The notes beneath the pieces are model-generated. The model made no database searches and was not told the origin of the DNA. It saw nothing but the letters and a program-made list of their open reading frames with translations. The position numbers and the translations under genes were made by a program. DNA of 64,000 bases from Ariolimax columbianus. Lineage: Eukaryota; Mollusca; Gastropoda; Stylommatophora; Arionidae. Location: contig JAVGWX010000013.1 in NCBI GenBank assembly GCA_036924085.1, positions 43,927,675-43,991,674 on the forward strand, in the 5' to 3' direction. The first letter of the stretch is position 1; the number at the start of each line of letters is the position of its first letter. This document shows positions 43,270-53,882 of the stretch, one piece after another.

Positions 43270-43695
43270 GATTGTTTCCCAAATCACAAACGATGAAATG
43301 AGGTGAGGGTCTTGATCAGTATATTTGACCTGACCATTATTACTCTCATCTGTCTGCATGTAGTGTATTGCAAGACTTTTCAGCATGATTCTACCTGTGT
43401 GAACAACGGTGACGGTCCCCTGCCTCGTCGATCAGGCTGTTGTAACAAAGCCTGCTTCCAGGTGTGCTGTCTACACGTGTCGTGGGGTCTGTGCAAGTAT
43501 GTTTTAGTTTACTATGACCTAATCCTTAGAACAGACACGATAAAAATGAGGTATTATGTACACAATAATTGGATAGTGTACATTAGGTACAATATGTACA
43601 AGGAAGCTTCAAATGAAATACTTAAAAGTGGGATCTTTCTTTTGTTCTTTTCGCATGTATCCTGCATGTGCCTTTCAGTGTTAGGTTATGAATAG
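43270..43695. other. unassigned; contains two dispersed segments
   Basis: 43300-43345 resembles the GGTCTTGGTCAGTAT segments of 35.3 kb. 43595-43632 (GCTTCAAATGAAATACTTAA) recurs inverted at 46465-46495. Confidence 0.5.
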
Positions 43696-44859
43696 GTTTC
43701 TTGACCGGGCCCTAGTATGTGCTTCGTACACAGGGAGCTTTGCTGCTTCTTTTATTTCTGCTTTCCGTCTTTTGCCTGGTCAACCCTTGGCTTTATATCC
43801 TAGGTATATGTATGTAATTGTTTTCTGAGGAATACTATCTGGTGTTTGTCGCCTCACGTGGCCGAACCATTTGGTTTGATGTATCTTTGTGAGGTCTAAC
43901 ACTGGTGTGTACTGTATTTTCTGATATCTTAGCCTCTGATTCTATCCATTATTGTTATTCCATGCATTCTGCTTAGGCCTTTCATCTCTGTTGTTATAAT
44001 GTTTCTTTTATCTTTGCTTGTAAATGTCCAATTCAGGCACTGATAGCACAATGGGGGTAGGAATGTTATGTTGTATAACGTTCTTTTTGTATCCATTGTC
44101 ACGTGCTTACATAGTAACATCGGAGACATGTTTCCAATGATTTGACTTTCTTTATTACATCAGTGTGGGATTTCAGTGTCTACTTTGCTATCTGCTTAGA
44201 TTATGTTACCCAGGAAGGCGACATTTTTCACATGTTTTACTTTGTGCCCATGTATCAATATATTTGTTTTTGTTTCTTTTCGTGCAATCGTCATAACTTC
44301 GGTGTTCTTTACGTTGGTTTTTAAACCAAGCCTCATTAAGATTGTTGATATGTTTCTGCATTTGGTTTTATGAGGTTGCTATTTTTGCTTGGTCATCAGC
44401 AAAGAGAAGTTCATTTAAGTGATTCCTGAGGTTGTCTCCTTCATTAGTCAAGGTTTTTGTTTTACATGTTGCGTCTATATATGTGATAAACAGTAAAGGT
44501 GATAGTACACAACCTTGTCTTTCACCGGTCATAATATGACTTTTTCGGAATATCCTGCGTTTGTTCTTACTGCACATTGTGGCTATTTATATAAAGACGT
44601 ACATAGATTTTTTTTCAAATGTTTATTTACTCCATAACGTTCTAGTGTTGTCCACAGTTGATATCTGTCCACTCGATCGAATGCCAACTCTTGGTCCACT
44701 CATGCAACGTGTAGTGTCTGATCGAATTCTATCGTTGTCTACGCTAGTTGCCTAAGTGCGAATATTACATCTGTACAGCTCGTGTTTTTTTCTTAAATCA
44801 CATCTGCGCTTCGCTAAGTTGAGGTTCTATAATTGAATGTAGTCTTTTCTCCAGTATTT

Positions 44860-45150
44860 TTACTTACTTACTTAGTCGCTCCTCTTCTACTGTGAGGTGT
44901 AGAGGTTTTCCAGAGAGAACGCCCCACTGCTCTATCCGCCGTCTTTTTCCTGGCCTTTTTCTAATCCAGCCCTCTATCACTCAGGGACTGTCGTATGTTG
45001 TCTTCCCAACGTACTTTGGGACGTCCTTGACTTTTTCTCTCCCATGACCGATTTGGTATCCGATCTTCTTCCATTCTACAGGCAGGCCTAACCATTGTAG
45101 TTTTGACTGCTCCACTCGTGTCTGCAGGGGTTGAACTTCAAGAGTATTTG
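44860..45150 (-). mobile_element. nested LINE C-terminal fragment with target duplication
   Basis: The - strand reads WERKSRGRPK-like and YVGKTTYDSP motifs of another RTE-type C-terminus and ends in TAAGTAAGTAAG. It is flanked by CAGTATTT at 44852-44859 and 45151-45158. Removing it restores GNIFCQILEKRLHSIIEPQ in the host LINE. Confidence 0.8.
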
Positions 45151-45287
45151 CAGTATTTGACAGAATATATTTCCAGTATGGCTAAGTAATGATACTTCTC
45201 AATATTTTGTACATGATTTTTTGCTGCCCTTTTTTCAAATGGGAAATATTGTTGCACTTCTCCAGTCTGTTGGTGTTTCTTTTTTAA

Positions 45288-45335
45288 ACCACTTTAAACC
45301 ACTTTAAACCACTTTAAACCACTTTAAACCACTCT
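45288..45335. repeat. 10-bp tandem (ACCACTTTAA), 4-5 copies
   Basis: Short array inside the LINE at 43700-46075. Confidence 0.9.
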
Positions 45336-46075
45336 AGGTTATAGAGTCTGTGTAGCCAGATTATCCCTACATCTTTTGGTGCCTTCATTAGCTCGGCAGG
45401 GATGTCATCCGACCGTTGTGACTTGTTTGATGGTGCCGCTTGTAAAGCGTATTGTATCTCTGATTTAGCTATATTCCGTTCTAGCTCTGTACTCATCTCT
45501 ATATTGATATCTTGTGCTTCCGCTATTTCTCCAGTATTAAGTAGCTATTCGAAATTTTGTTACCATCTTTCCATGATCTTTCTTTTGCTGTGTATATCAT
45601 TTCCCTTTTCATCACTTATGATTTCTGTTCGCATTATTTTAATTTGTATATAAAAGTTTCTTAATGCATTTTTATGGTCTAAGTTTAGATGTTCTCGGTA
45701 TTCTTTTCATGTTTATGTTTCCGCCTCTTGAATAACTCTCTTTGTTGCTTTTCTTGCCAATTAAAACTCAGTAAAGACCTTCGTTGATGCATTCCTAACC
45801 CATGTTTTGTATTTGTTCTTTTTCTCTCTTATATTTGTTTTTACTTTATCATTCCATCATGCTGTAATTGTTAGTTTAGGGCCTCTTGTCTTTATAGTTC
45901 ATTATGTTGCTCTCGCTGCTTCAGTGATAGTACCGTTCAGCATCGCCCATTCTTCTTCAACTGTTTGTTGTTTTTGTTTTTTTTGTGGTGAGGTTTGCAA
46001 AGTTGTCTGTTATTTTATTATGTAGTCGTCTTGTGTTTTGATATCTTGCCTTTCACTCCAGTAATTGAATTAGGG

Positions 46076-47745
46076 AAATAGGAAGTAGTGACCCCAGAGT
46101 CGATTGCAGCCATTGACTGTCTCGTAAATAAAATTTGCCAATTGATTGTGTGTAAAAGTCATGCATCACCGTACTGGACCTTCATTCGCCGATGAGATTC
46201 TATAAGTTTCACTCCTTCGCTGGTACAAGAACAGATAACAGAATGCTGCTCTTAGAACAGATAACAGGACGCTGCTCTGAGAACAGATAACAAAGTTGCT
46301 CCCCTTTGGTGCATCTCATAAGTGGGGTGACCATATTTTAGCTGCATTTATGACGTCATACCGTTCGTCTGCAACGTATTTGCAAATGCAGGACACACTT
46401 GACATCCTTAGCAACCATATTCAAGGTTACAATACACAGGCATGATTTTTCTAATTTCTATCCCACTTTTAAAGTTTTCATTTGAAGCCCCCTCGTTCTT
46501 TCGCTTAAGACACCTACAATAGGTACCCAGTTTCAACAAATTCAAGAAAGGGATAGGAGCAAGAGAAGGCAACATCTGTTGTAAAAATAACGCAACAAAC
46601 AAAAGCAATTTAACAGTTTTCAACCACACGATACTTTTACAGTTGTCTCAAGAGGCCTTTGACACGTCAGCGTCAAATGACTTGAGCTGTAATCAACAGT
46701 TTTTCTCGAATATTTAATATTTAAATATTTAATCCCATCGTCTCGAATTGCTTACGCTAATTTCGATCTCTGAAACTGTAGCAAAAAAATAATTATAGAC
46801 TTGAAATTTCTAAAATACTCGACTTGCAAATCGCTTTGCCGGTGTTCATAGAATTGTTCAATCTGAAGTGCTCACATGGGAAAAACCAATTAATATCTCA
46901 CAGCATGTGCAGGTGTCATGGCAGAATTGACACCGATTTTAACAACTTCTAGGAAATTTGTGTAAATACTTTCAAATTTGACTGATTCATTTGTAGTGTA
47001 TATATTCACAGTTATTATTTTGACGCCTTGTCAAATTTCCATCTAGTCAACGTAAAAAAAAGCGCTAGATTCTAAACTTTGAAGTATGTTTGATTAACAG
47101 TTTGTTTGAGAATTCGATTATATTCTGGCATTATTGCTCTAAAATTGGCTCGAAGGCTTTGGAGTGAGGTAGTCTGATTTGGTAGTACGCCCCAAATGTT
47201 GAGGTCTGCAAACGCCATTTTTTTAAAGAATGAATGAAGAGGACTTCTATTCCTTTGTTGCTCTCAACCCACTCGCTCCGCACGTGCGTACAGATGTCAC
47301 GTCTCTGTCCGTCGCTTCTCACAACGAGCGTTTGTGTGCGGTATGGAAGATAGAAAAGGAGGAAGGGAAAATGGGGGATGGGGGGAATTTAGGAAAGAGG
47401 GATGGGAGGGGTATGAATCCCGCAAATGTCAACCCAGCATACAAAGACTATTATGCGAGAACGATCAGGCCATTTGCCCATTGAGAACTTTCGAGAATGT
47501 CCTAGCTCAGATGTTTTCAAACTGTTGAGTCGCGGCTCCCAGAAGCGTCGCTACCCTTGGATAAACGGTGTCGCAGTGGCTTGGGAAATGTGTTGTGCTC
47601 GATATTATGATATATATATATATTAAAGGGGTATGTTTGCTTGTAAATAGTATAGAGATGAGCCGCGCTGATTTATGCACAGGTCAAGGGAGCTTCGGAC
47701 CAAAAATGTTTGAAAACCTCTGTCCTAGACAATGAAGAGGCATTT
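46076..47745. other. mostly unassigned; small repeats
   Basis: 46225-46305 has three AGAACAGATAACA-headed units of about 29 bp, and 47608-47623 is a TA run. Open stretches at 46408-46629 (-) and 47230-47626 (+) have no recognised motif. Confidence 0.45.
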
Positions 47746-47747
47746 GA

Positions 47748-47748
47748 A

Positions 47749-47799
<51 letters not shown>

Positions 47800-47822
47800 T
47801 AGAGAGAGAACGAGAGAGAGAG
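47748..47822. repeat. (GA)n microsatellite
   Basis: AGAGAG run with minor interruptions. Confidence 0.95.
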
Positions 47823-47999
47823 ACCGATGTCTTGTCCATTGGGGTATCTGTGGCAAACAGAAAGTGAATCATAGTTCAGAACGGTTATGAAAGCAATGTG
47901 ATGGGTTAAACATTTATGGAAGGAAGAGAAGATGAAATAGAAAGTATAAAGTAGGACGAGAAACAGGTTCAGCGATAACGTTGTTTACAGCAAATTTGA

Positions 48000-48778
48000 A
48001 AGTAAGAGAGAGAGAGAGAGAGAGAGTGTGTGTGAAAGAGAGAGCGTGAGAGAGAGAGTGAGTGAGATGAGCGAGGGTGAGAGAGTGAGAGAAAGAGAGT
48101 GAAAGAGAGAGTGTGAGAGAAAGAGAGAGTGAACGAGAGAGAGAGTGAGGGGGTTGAGAGAGAGAGAGAGAAAAAGAGTGAGAAAGAGAGAGAGAGAGAA
48201 ATAGACAGAGAAGAAAAACAAAGACAGAAAGAGAAACATAAACAGAAACAGATAAACAGAGACAGAAAGAAAAACAAAGACAGAGAAAGAAAAACATATA
48301 CAGAGAAAGAGAAACATAGGCTGAGAAAGATAACAAAGACATAAAGAGAAACAAAGACAGAAAGACAAACATAGGCATAGAAAAATAAACAACGACAAAA
48401 AAAGAAACATAGACAGAGAAAAATCAACAATGACAGAAACAGAAACATAAACAGAGAAAGATAAACATAGCCAGGGAAAGAGAACATAAAGAGAGAAAGA
48501 TAAACATAGACAGAAAGACAAACATAGACAGAGAAAGACAAACATAAACAGAGAAAGAGAATCAAAGACAGAAAGAGAAACATAGACGGAGAAAGATAAA
48601 CATAGACAGAGACAGATAAATAAAGATAAAAAGAGAAACATAGACAGAAAGAGAAACATAGACAGAGAAAGATAAATAAAGGCAGAAAGAAACATAGACA
48701 GAGAAAGATACATAAAGACAGAAAGAGAAATATAGGAAGACAAAGAGAAACAAAGACAAAAAGAGAAACATAGACACA
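48000..48778. repeat. GA-rich degenerate array (AGACAGAGAAAGATAAACAT)
   Basis: GAGAGA to about 48200, then imperfect 18-24-bp units to 48778. Confidence 0.92.
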
Positions 48779-48864
48779 AGACAATGACTAGTTTCTGATT
48801 TATTTTATGTTATTGCAATTTATACAAATGAGAGAATATTAATGTAGAATGAAAATCTGTGTTT

Positions 48865-49050
48865 GAAATAGCTTCTTCTTTCTTCGGTGTTCGTTCTGAA
48901 AAGGACGTTTTACAGCTAGACTGCAATTTCTCCACATTTAAGACTGATTTCAGCAAATTTATTTTAGATCAGGTTTGCCTTACATCTTCGATCTCTTTTC
49001 TCTTAGCCAGACTGCATGGGTGCAGGCTGTTATCAGCTGCTTTTGCCACT
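48865..49050 (-). mobile_element. diverged SINE copy
   Basis: On the - strand: GCTGATAACAGCCTGCACCC, GGCTAAGAGAAAAGAGATCGAAG, TTGCTGAAATCAGTC, GTCCTTTTCAGAACGAACACC and a GAAGAAAGAAGAAG tail, in SINE order. Confidence 0.6.
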
Positions 49051-49162
49051 TGAATGCGGAATAGGGTCTTGGTCAGTTATGGGTCACTGACTCGGTAGCT
49101 GCGTACACCACGCCAGTGTGGAACAGCTCTGGGCATGTCAAACTGATTGATTAATGAGACGT

Positions 49163-49605
49163 GGCCTATTAACTTAACGTCTTTTTACTGGTTTAGAAGA
49201 CTCTGCAGAGTCTGTATACAACCAGTTTTATTTACATTACCTTGCTCTAAAAGTTATGCGCATTCAATTTATTCTTAAATGCAGTAACTGTCCCTGCCTC
49301 CACGACTTCCCGTGGCAAGCCATTCCAAGCATTCACCACTCTCTGACTAAACAAAATATTTCCTGATATCTAATCTGGACCTCTCTTTAGTTAATTTGTA
49401 GCTATGCCATCTAGTTCTTGTGGGTGACTGTATTTTGAAGAAAAAAAACTTGTTATAGTCTAATGTATCCATTCCGCTGATCATCTTATAAACCTGTATT
49501 AATTAACCTCGAATTCTTCTCTTTTCTAGACACTATAGCCGGGTTTTAGAGGCAAGGTCTCTATAACCAACTCGTACTGAAAAAAATATACCCTACAATC
49601 TGTGT
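49163..49605 (-). mobile_element. CR1-like LINE 3' end
   Basis: Ends on the - strand in ACTCTGCAGAGTCTTC and AAGACGTTAAGTTAATA. It extends about 440 bp upstream through GAGTGGTGAATGCTTGGAAT and AAGAGAGGTCCAGATTAGAT, the same region as 4800-4870. Confidence 0.85.
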
Positions 49606-49751
49606 AGCTCTACCTGAGACACGAAGTAATGTCGCATCAGAAATTGAAATTAAAACAGGCAAATCAGCCAAGTTTGGACACCAGGTGCAGTGCACAAAAC
49701 TCACATCTAGACAAACAGATCCTACAGTCAATACTGTGGTTTGTTAGGAGC

Positions 49752-49812
49752 AGCTATAGATGGCGCCTAACTGTCTGCGGGTCTACTTAGCTCTAGTGTT
49801 TAAGTCTATTAA
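49752..49812 (+). repeat. dispersed repeat start, copy C
   Basis: AGATGGCGCCTAACTGTCTGC and GGGTCTACTTAGCTCTAGTG match the start of 11120 and 16600. Confidence 0.5.
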
Positions 49813-49857
49813 GATGGACTCACACATAGGTTACAACAACAGTCGTCCATTCCAAGC

Positions 49858-49962
49858 ACTCTAATGGGCACCAAAGGGCATTCGGAAAAGAGGGAGACCC
49901 AAGGAAATACCCAGAAGAACAATCATTCGAGAGTGCTGAACTATGGGCCTCAGTACCATACA
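49858..49962 (+). mobile_element. LINE C-terminal scrap
   Basis: Reads GAPKGIRKRGRPKEIPRRTI, a basic GRPK motif as in many RTE/Jockey C-termini. Confidence 0.45.
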
Positions 49963-50009
49963 ACATCGAAAAACAGTGGCGTCACACTGTTCCAACTGAA
50001 GATAATTTG

Positions 50010-50100
50010 TTCTGCCGTTTTACACCTTACAGGAAACTGGTTGTATACAGACTCTATAGAGACTTCTATACCAGTATAAAGACGTTAAGTTAAGTTAAGG
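50010..50100 (+). mobile_element. CR1-like LINE 3' tip
   Basis: GTATACAGACTCTATAGAGA, CAGTATAAAGACGTTAAGTT, AAGTTAAG: the terminal 90 bp of the CR1-like family. Confidence 0.8.
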
Positions 50101-50224
50101 TCAAAACAGAAGTCAAGACAGAGGGAGTGAGTCAATGTATTAGACCTCTGCTTCTCAATGTGGAGATCCGCAGACAGGTCCTGGTCCACAAGCCCTCCTA
50201 AGTTGCTGGTCCACAAGGGATGTA

Positions 50225-50760
50225 ACAATATAACATATTTAAATTGTTTACAATCGCTGTAACAGGGTCATTTAAATCTGCTTTTAATAAATGATAAAAG
50301 GGTAGCATAATTATTGGTTAAGTATGGCTTATAAATGCGTTCATTACTTTCTAAAAGAGTCGTAGCATTGGCTAAGTATGGCTTATAACTGCGTTCATTA
50401 CATTCTAAGAATTGTAGAATTGGGAAATTATGGCTTAAAACTGCTTCCATTAACTTATAAGAGATTAGTAGCATTGGCTAAGTATGGCTTATAACTGCTT
50501 CCATTAAGTGGCAAAAGAGTCACATAATTGGCTAACAATGGCTGAGAACTGCTTTTATGAAATGGTAATAGTCGTATTATTGGTTAAGTATTGCTAATAA
50601 CTAGTATCAATACATGGTTATAGAGTCACAGAAGCGACTAAGTATGGCTTATAACTGCTACCATTAAATGTTAAAAGAATAATAGAATTGGCTAAGTATG
50701 GCTTACAACCGCTATCATTACATAGAATAGTCATATAAATGGCTAAGTATGCATTTACAT
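50225..50760. repeat. degenerate about 60-bp tandem repeat
   Basis: Eight to nine diverged units containing GGCTAAGTATGGCTTATAAC, then GCTTCCATTAAATG and AAAAGAGTCGTAG variants. Confidence 0.88.
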
Positions 50761-50804
50761 ATATTGCAATACAAATTTCAGAAAACAGAGCAAGAACAAT
50801 AATC

Positions 50805-53800
50805 AATACCAGTTATTTTCAGTTCAGTTCAGTTCATTACGTAACCCATCAGGTCGTAGGGGCACACATGAAGACACTCCCAAAACCCACGCCATCCCTC
50901 TCTGTCTGTCGCCCCCTGTCGGATCTAACCGGGACGAAGGCCTGACCACTCAGTGAAGTTGTGCATCCATCTCTTCCTTGGACGTCCTCGCACTCTCTGT
51001 CCCGGTACGGAACCAAAGAGCACCGGGTTTGGAATTCCGTTGGACCTCGCGACTTGCCCGCACCAGGCCATCTTTCGTCTTTTGATAGCTGTGAACAGAT
51101 CTTCAAATGGACCAATAGCGTCTTCAACTCTCTGACGTATTACTACGTTCGTGACACGATCTTTATATGTAACATTTAGGAGTTTTCTATAGCACCTCTT
51201 CTCCATTGCACGTATTCTGCCCTGGATATCTGCTGTGATGGTCCAGGTCTCGCAGGCATACAGAAATATTGATAGCACCAAAGAGCGCAGTAGTCTAACT
51301 TTTATGCCCAATGCGAGCCGCTTGTCTCGCCATATAGGTTTCAGCCGAGTCAGCGCTGCTGTTGTATGTGCTATTCTTGCAATTACCTCTGGCTTCGATC
51401 CCTCTTCACTGATCAATGATCCCAGATATTTGAAACGTTTTACCACCTCAAGTTTCTGCCCATTTTCCTCTCTATTACAGATTAAAACCCTGCTATGTTA
51501 TTGGTCATGAGCTTTGTTTTATCTGCATTTTTTTCCATACCAAAACTCAGGGCCGCTCTATCCAATCTACCAATCAACTGCTGGAGTTCCCTTTCTGTGC
51601 CTGCCAATACATCAATATCATCAGCAAATCGGAAGTTTGTGATAAGCCTGTCACCCACTTTAACCATGCCAACATGTTATTTTAAGGTCGTCTCCATTAT
51701 TCTCTCCAAGAAGATATTGAAGAGTGTGGGGGAGAGTATACAACCCTGTCTCACACCCACCGTCGTACAGAACCAATCGCCTAGCGTTCTCTCTACAAAG
51801 ACTGTGCTTGTCGCCTGCTAATAAAGGTTTTCAATTACCCTCACAATATCACCGTTGAACTTATAATGCTTCATTGTTGACCATAGAACCGCATGCCACA
51901 CTCTGTCAAACGCCTTTCTAAAGTCAATGAAGGCATGGTAGAGTTGTTGTTGATACTCTGAGTACTTCTCATTCATTAGCCGAAGATTAAATATCTGCTC
52001 GATGAATCTCCTTCCCGATCGAACGCCTGCTTGTTCTTCCGGTTTCAGTCTGTTAAGTATTATTCTCAAGAGAACTTTACATGGATGACTTTTCAGGCTG
52101 ATTGTTCGATAGTTCTGATTTAGGCAGTGGTATAATTACTGATTTTGTCCAGCTGGAGGGCCACTCTCCTGTCTTCCAAATTCTATTGCAGATGTATGTC
52201 AGGGTATCAATTGTTGCCTCACCTCCCACTTCTAGGAGTTCTGCTGGGATATTATCCACACCTACAGCCTTCCCTCTCTTCAGCATTTTCACGGCTTCAT
52301 ATACTTCTTCCCTTGTTATCGGTTGGTTTTCCTCTATCAGACTTTCTTCAGGAGACATTGCATTTCTGGGGTCACCTCGACCTTCATGCTTATAGAGTTC
52401 CGAACAGTACTCTGTCCAGCGCTCACGAATGTCTTGAGCTTCTGTGAGATATTTCCAATTCTTGTCCTGAATCGCTGTATTTCGACATTGTACAGGCCTT
52501 ACTAAGTCCTTGACTAATTTATGTACCCCATTGGCATAATTTCTTCCTAGTTTTTGTTCGAAATCTGCACACTGAGTCGTTATCCATTTCACCTTGGCCT
52601 GTTTCATCTTGGCCTTTATGTTTACATTTATCTCTCTACACTGCTGAATCCCATCTAGTGTTTTCTTCGCTTTCTTCAATTGTCGTCTCTTGTCACATAA
52701 ATCCAGTATTTCACTCGTGATCCATGATTTCTTCTTAATCCTGCACCTACCTAGAACCTCAGATGCCGTGGAGATTAATGCCGAATTCAAGGCTTCAATC
52801 ATCGTCTCAACATCTGCCTCCTCGTTAAGAACCAAGAGAGGTGCGAATCTTCCCCCCATCACTGCTCCAAAGGTCTCTACTATATCCGGGTACTTCAACT
52901 TCTCCAAGTGAAATCTCAGTCTAGTTATCTCTCTTTTCAGAACTTTCTTTAGTCGGAGATGCATGGTCATTAGCACAAAGTCGTGGTCGCTCCCTATATC
53001 GGCCCCTGGGAAATTTCTTGTCCGATCGCTATTGACGCTAGATCTGAATCTCCTTTGGACCAGAATATAGTCTATTTGACTATGAAGCGTACCATTTGGG
53101 CTGTGCCACGTCCACCGTCTCGACATTTTATGTGGTCCCAGCGTATACGCTACTACTAGCTTATTGTAATACGCAAATTCCAGGAGTCTCAGTCCTCTTT
53201 GGTTCGTAGTCACATTCCCACACGCTCCACATGTGCCTTTCCAGTCACGTACCATGTCTTCGCCAATTTTGGCATTCCAATCTCCCTGTACCACCAATAT
53301 ATCCTTCTTCGGTACCACGTTCACCAAAGCCTGCAATTCCTCGTAGAAGCTCTCAACCTCGCTGTCCTCGTAATCTGATGTAGGTGCATAGCATTGTATC
53401 ACCGTGACATTGAAGGGCTTAGCATTTAGTCTTATACTGAGCAATCGGCTTGATACTGGTCGGCAACCCAATACACAACACCCTGTGTCTTTGTCCACCA
53501 GCATTCCGACTCCATGAAGGTGTTTGTCAGGTCTTCCACTGTAATAGAGCATGTGACCTTCTTCTGCGGTGTGTTCTCCGAAATTTTTCCAACGTGCTTC
53601 GCATATGCCAAGCACATTCCAGTGGTATCTATCCATCTCATGGGTCAGTTCTTTTATTTTCCCACTTGCACTTAGAGTTCTAACATTCCAAGTGCCCAGA
53701 ATGAAATCCTCTCTTCTGAGTCTTATGGTGTTACCAGTTGCACACTTAACACCTCCGCCCTGGTGCGGGACGGCAGGCGCGGTCATTGTTGACCCGGGCT

Positions 53801-53880
53801 GCGACCGATCCGGTATAATAGATTTAGTTTTTGTCCTCATGTGTGATTCTTAGGCTTGAAATGACCTGACGGCGCCCATC
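50805..53880 (-). mobile_element. RTE-type LINE, nearly full length but disabled
   Basis: Covers the coding region at 50925-53840 plus a short 3' UTR with GTCTTCATGTGTGCCCCTAC and a TGAACTGAACTGAACTG tail at about 50815. The 3' halves at 5165 and 15370 match it. Confidence 0.85.
50925..53840 (-). pseudogene. RTE-type LINE ORF2 (endonuclease-RT), broken
   Basis: The first block, 52077-53840 (587 codons from an ATG), has an APE-type endonuclease with GTWNVRTL, ICEARW, QGDWNAKIG and GSDHDFVL, then the linker and AVKMLKRGKAVGVDNIPAEL plus VIIPLPK of the RT. A frameshift at about 52070 leads to KPEEQAGVRSGRRFIEQIF and FIDFRKAFDRVWH. A TAG at about 51818 and a TAA at about 51668 interrupt VGVRQGCILSPTLFNIFLE. 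NFRFADDIDVLAG follows, then after a further break KRFKYLGSLISEEG and the C-terminal VRGRPRKRW. No RNase H is present, as expected for RTE. A single copy with at least four lesions cannot be autonomous. Confidence 0.88.
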
Positions 53881-53882
53881 TC

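Larger units (their letters stand above)
43700..46075 (-). mobile_element. RTE-like LINE, linker to C-terminus (decayed)
   Basis: On the - strand, in order: MSTELERNIAKSEIQYALQA, DDIPAELMKAPKD, W.SATIFPI.KKGSKK, GNIFCQILEKRLHSIIEPQ (after removing an insertion), MTGERQGCVLSPLLFITYID, LNELLFADDQAKI and ITIMDRIRG. These are the linker, RT fingers, palm and thumb of an RTE-type ORF2. Stops and frameshifts abound. It is the same family as 9400-10345, judging by FADDQ. Confidence 0.8.

Noticed and set aside
43303..43695. 130-codon frame with a hydrophobic start and a cysteine-rich CCNKACFQVCC stretch, superficially like a secreted toxin-type peptide
   Set aside because: The first codon is GTG with a stop just upstream and no ATG. 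Its 5' part is a dispersed repeat also seen at 35.3 and 49.07 kb, and its later part recurs inverted at 46.47 kb. Chance ORF in repeat DNA.
46408..46629. 73-codon - strand frame with a signal-peptide-like start
   Set aside because: GTG first codon, an in-frame stop three to seven codons upstream, and the middle overlaps a dispersed repeat; no family similarity.
47230..47626. Possible small host gene with overlapping 60-84-codon frames
   Set aside because: No motif, no splice signals that can be supported, and frames overlap without preference.
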